A model generated the notes under the pieces. The model worked only from the letters and a program-made list of their open reading frames with translations. It did not search any database and had not been told where the DNA came from. This document shows positions 61,620 to 64,000 of a DNA stretch of 64,000 nucleotides, piece by piece (within the stretch, counting starts at the first letter, position 1; every line of letters starts with the position of its first letter). The DNA comes from Acinetobacter sp. SAAs474. GTDB lineage: Bacteria; Pseudomonadota; Gammaproteobacteria; Pseudomonadales; Moraxellaceae. The position numbers and the translations under genes were made by a program. Where the stretch lies: contig NZ_CP127915.1 in the NCBI RefSeq assembly GCF_032823475.1, positions 682,001-746,000 on the forward strand, written 5' to 3'.

Positions 61620-62099
61620 ATGCCTAATCCAAAAAAAATAGATAAAATAGATCAAAAAATTTTAGCACGCTTACAAAAAAATTCACGTATCACCATTGCG
61701 GAGCTATCAGAACAGCTTAGCTTATCGACATCACCCTGTTGGCGTAGAATTAAACAGCTTGAAGATCGTCATATCATTAAAGGCTATGGTGTATTACTTG
61801 ATCGTAAAAAAATAGATTTAGGTGTTATGGTTTTTGTTCGAGTATCTATTGATCACCATAGTGAAAAAGAAGCTAAAAAATTTGAAGAAGAAGTTACGGC
61901 ATTAGATTATGTGGTCGCATGTTATAGCATTGGTGGTGATGCTGATTTTTTATTACAAGTCGTTTCTCCAGATTTAGATACATATGCTGATTTTTCGATG
62001 TCGATCATACGACGATTACCAGGCATTAAAGAAATGCAAAGTATGTTTGTATTAAAAGAAATTAAACCATTTACCGGATTTCCTCTATCAGATTTTTGA
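61620..62099 (+). CDS. Lrp/AsnC-family regulator
   Basis: 159 residues. N-terminal HTH (KIDQKILARLQKNSRITIAE, LSTSPCWRRIKQLED) and C-terminal RAM/effector-binding domain (YSIGGDADFLLQVVSPD). Probably senses the amino acid exported by the divergent LysE protein. ATG 61620 preferred to ATG 61614. Confidence 0.9.
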   Translation: MPNPKKIDKIDQKILARLQKNSRITIAELSEQLSLSTSPCWRRIKQLEDRHIIKGYGVLLDRKKIDLGVMVFVRVSIDHHSEKEAKKFEEEVTALDYVVACYSIGGDADFLLQVVSPDLDTYADFSMSIIRRLPGIKEMQSMFVLKEIKPFTGFPLSDF

Positions 62100-62405
62100 T
62101 TACATCTTATTTAATCAGGATAGGATTAAAGCGTTTTACACATAAAAATATCGATATGTTTGCATATCGATGCTTCGCTCACGTTATTGCTTCAATTTTT
62201 TCTTTTATCGTTATATTTAAATATGAACATTTAATGAGATGACTGCTCTAAAATATCAAACTTTTTAAACCAATCTAGCGCTATGGATTGGTCATTAGTT
62301 TTATATATCAGGAAAATCAGTGTATTGATTACATGATAGATATATTGTCATCATCTTGTCGTGCTATCGATAAAGTATGAGCATCACATCAAAAGATGAT
62401 TTCAT
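62100..62405. other. AT-rich gap, nothing recognised
   Basis: No ORF or clear hairpin apart from ATATCGATATGTTTGCATATCGAT, an inverted pair (ATATCGATATG arms overlap) near 62146-62170. Confidence 0.4.
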
Positions 62406-62537
62406 TTAATCCGTCCATTGATTGACGCTGTTGGAGGCTAGTTTTGATGCTGTACCCATATAATCATCATAAGATTGTAATAATAAACATGTGATGATCA
62501 TCAGTATCGATAATATAATTTTACTTTTTATTGTCAT
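62406..62537 (-). CDS. 43-residue exported-type peptide
   Basis: The minus strand from ATG 62537 reads MTIKSKIILSILMIITCLLL, then QSYDDYMGTASKLAS and NSVNQWTD before TAA. A lysine-containing start, a 14-residue hydrophobic core and a polar tail fit a signal-anchored or secreted small peptide; a cysteine (C17) falls inside the hydrophobic core. GAGG is 11 bases before the ATG. It is divergent from the LysR gene at 62637 with a ~100 bp gap. No family recognised. Confidence 0.5.
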   Translation of the reverse strand: MTIKSKIILSILMIITCLLLQSYDDYMGTASKLASNSVNQWTD

Positions 62538-62636
62538 ATCGTTACACACCTCATTTAATTGTAGAACGAAAAAGATATAACAATTTATCTATCTAATCTA
62601 ATATAGAAAAAGCATTCATTCAGCGAATTTTGAGAT

Positions 62637-63563
62637 ATGTTAACCTTAAAGCAATGTCATTATTTTATTTGTATTGTTGAAAGTGGAAGTTTTACGGCTG
62701 CTTCAGAAAAATTATTTATTGCACAATCAGCATTAAGTCGGCAAATCAAAAATTTAGAAGATGATATTGGTTTTGATATTTTTGATAGATCAGAGAAAAA
62801 AATTAAATTGACTTCTGCTGGAGCAGTACTGTATCAAAATTTAAAACAGCATATTGATCAAATTAATACTTCTGTTGCATTAGCGAAGCGAATTAGTCAA
62901 GGTGAAGATAGAACAATTAAAATCGCTCATTCCAGTAGTATTATTATGGATCATCATAAACTACAGCTTTTAGATCAGTTATGTGAAAATCATAAAATTA
63001 ATATTGAAATTAATACCTTATCATCTGAAGCCCAAATTGATGCGATATTAAATGGTGAAATTGATATTGGTTTTATTCGCCCCCCTGTTTATCATGATTT
63101 GAGTTTGATCAATAGCATCAGTTTATATCAAGCACCTTTATATGTAGCTGTTCTAGCGACAGATGCTGCCTTTATAGACCGATCAACAATTGATATTGAT
63201 GATTTAAAAGATTTTAATTTTGTTTCTACACCACATGCACAACGTGGAGGCTTAAGTTATTTAGTTGCTAATCTATGTTTAAGTCATGGATTTTTCCAAA
63301 AAAGATCTAGAGTTTCATCTAGAAAATTATCTCAACTAGATTTAGTTGCGCATGGTTTTGGGATTTGTATTGTTCCTGAGGAATTTGGTACTGTGCTTCC
63401 TCAGCAGGTCAAATTATTAGCAATAGAGAATCAAAGTTATCAATCCGAGGTTCGATTAATTTGGAAAAAAGATCATGATAGAATCATTGAAAATTGTACG
63501 GGAATGATTCAGCAATTTTATCACGAAGATCATCTTACTACTCTCAATCCTTCTACAAAATAA
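62637..63563 (+). CDS. LysR-family regulator
   Basis: 308 residues. HTH (FICIVESGSFTAASEKLFIAQ, quoted in part: ESGSFTAASEKLFIAQS, ALSRQIKNLEDD) and effector domain (IGFIRPPVYHDLSLINS). Sequence style is CynR/BenM-like, a class activated by small acids. Target unknown; the divergent small peptide gene is a candidate. Confidence 0.88.
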   Translation: MLTLKQCHYFICIVESGSFTAASEKLFIAQSALSRQIKNLEDDIGFDIFDRSEKKIKLTSAGAVLYQNLKQHIDQINTSVALAKRISQGEDRTIKIAHSSSIIMDHHKLQLLDQLCENHKINIEINTLSSEAQIDAILNGEIDIGFIRPPVYHDLSLINSISLYQAPLYVAVLATDAAFIDRSTIDIDDLKDFNFVSTPHAQRGGLSYLVANLCLSHGFFQKRSRVSSRKLSQLDLVAHGFGICIVPEEFGTVLPQQVKLLAIENQSYQSEVRLIWKKDHDRIIENCTGMIQQFYHEDHLTTLNPSTK

Positions 63564-63568
63564 TCTGT

Positions 63569-63970
63569 TTAATCATGAGTTTGTAAGTGTTTTACAATAT
63601 AGCAATTTTCAATTTTTTGATTATTTTCACATCTATTTTTTAAATGATCTAATTGCTGTTTAAATGATGTTAGCGTGTGAATTTTATGCTCCAGATCTTG
63701 AGTATGTTTTGCTATTAATTCATTAATTTTATGACAATTTTGTTCAGGTGTTTCTAATTCTTTTAAAAGATAAATAATCTCCTTAACTGATAATCCTAAA
63801 TGTCTACAATTCAGAATAAAATTTAATTGATATAGTGAATTTTCATCATAGTATCGATAGTGATTACTGGCTTTTATTTTGGGTAAGAGTAGTCCTTTTT
63901 TTTCATAAAATCTAATTGTATCAATGGTGGTATGCGCTTTTTTTGCCAGTTGAGAAATATTAATCAGCAT
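63569..63970 (-). CDS. MerR-family regulator, PbrR/CadR-like
   Basis: 133 residues. HTH with ISQLAKKAHTTIDTIRFYEKKGLL, RYYDE and a dimerisation helix. Metal-binding cysteines C79 (EQNCHKI), C114 (NRCENN) and C123 (ENCYIV) are spaced 35 and 9, the PbrR691 arrangement (C78, C113, C122) for lead; CadR uses 7 rather than 9. It should activate a divergent metal exporter gene beyond the window. Confidence 0.88.
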   Translation of the reverse strand: MLINISQLAKKAHTTIDTIRFYEKKGLLLPKIKASNHYRYYDENSLYQLNFILNCRHLGLSVKEIIYLLKELETPEQNCHKINELIAKHTQDLEHKIHTLTSFKQQLDHLKNRCENNQKIENCYIVKHLQTHD

Positions 63971-63980
63971 ATGCGTTCCT

Positions 63981-64000
63981 ATTGACCTTGGTCTTAAACC
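63981..64000 (+). promoter_or_regulatory. MerR-type promoter, cut by window end
   Basis: TTGACC (63982-63987) as -35, followed by TTGGTCTTAAACC. ACC-TTGGT resembles the left half of the inverted repeat that MerR proteins bind within an overlong spacer; the -10 and the regulated gene are outside. Confidence 0.6.

Overview
The window looks like chromosomal DNA of an Acinetobacter (Moraxellaceae, Gammaproteobacteria). The evidence is the low-GC coding style, the ubiG-mupP-yciK and murJ/ampD/nadC/rph gene orders, Acinetobacter-like RcnB and DsbC-type small proteins, and a 16S-tRNA-Ile-tRNA-Ala-23S-5S rRNA operon. The replication origin lies inside it: dnaA-dnaN-recF-gyrB run leftwards from about 48.6 kb, rpmH-rnpA-yidD-yidC-mnmE run rightwards from 49.2 kb, and the AT-rich gap between them carries five perfect DnaA boxes (TTATCCACA). 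Three sites with an identical 14-bp parS-like core sit around it at 19.66, 45.5 and 58.5 kb, so the window also covers the probable chromosomal centromere.

Left part (0-16.8 kb). A truncated MocR-type regulator and a small lipoprotein are followed by three tandem FKBP prolyl isomerases. An array of six ~52-bp hairpin repeats ends inside murJ's stop codon. Then come murJ and ampD (cell wall), nadC, rph, a FabR-like TetR regulator, dsbA and the ubiG-mupP-yciK cluster. A TnpB-only IS200/IS605-type element sits directly behind yciK; its TnpB lacks the usual RuvC-II glutamate but has a glutamate 44 residues further on. Next are an apparently frameshifted hypothetical gene, two RcnB-like periplasmic proteins and argA.

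Middle (17-42 kb). An ssuA-[small ORF]-ssuDCB operon for alkanesulfonate use lies near a RutR-like TetR regulator, a nucleosidase-like protein and a TDT/SSU1-type exporter that could export the sulfite made by SsuD. ribF-ileS-lspA-fkpB form an overlapping operon. The rRNA operon lies on the minus strand (about 35.5 to 29.7 kb) with promoter, processing stems, both spacer tRNAs and terminator visible. tyrS, anmK, erpA, a YheS-type ABC-F protein and an NTF2-like protein follow.

Right part (53-64 kb). Beyond mnmE the content is accessory: a LysR regulator divergent from a serine hydrolase-MFS pair, a second MFS exporter, a DsbC-like isomerase, a GlsB/YeaQ membrane protein, hpt, a LysE exporter divergent from an Lrp regulator, an unlisted 43-residue exported-type peptide divergent from a LysR regulator, and a PbrR-like MerR regulator whose operator is cut by the window end.

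Several genes converge on peptidoglycan turnover: AmpD releases anhydro-MurNAc, AnmK phosphorylates it to MurNAc-6-P, MupP removes the phosphate, and MurJ flips new lipid II. All functions are read from sequence motifs and gene order; no database search was run.
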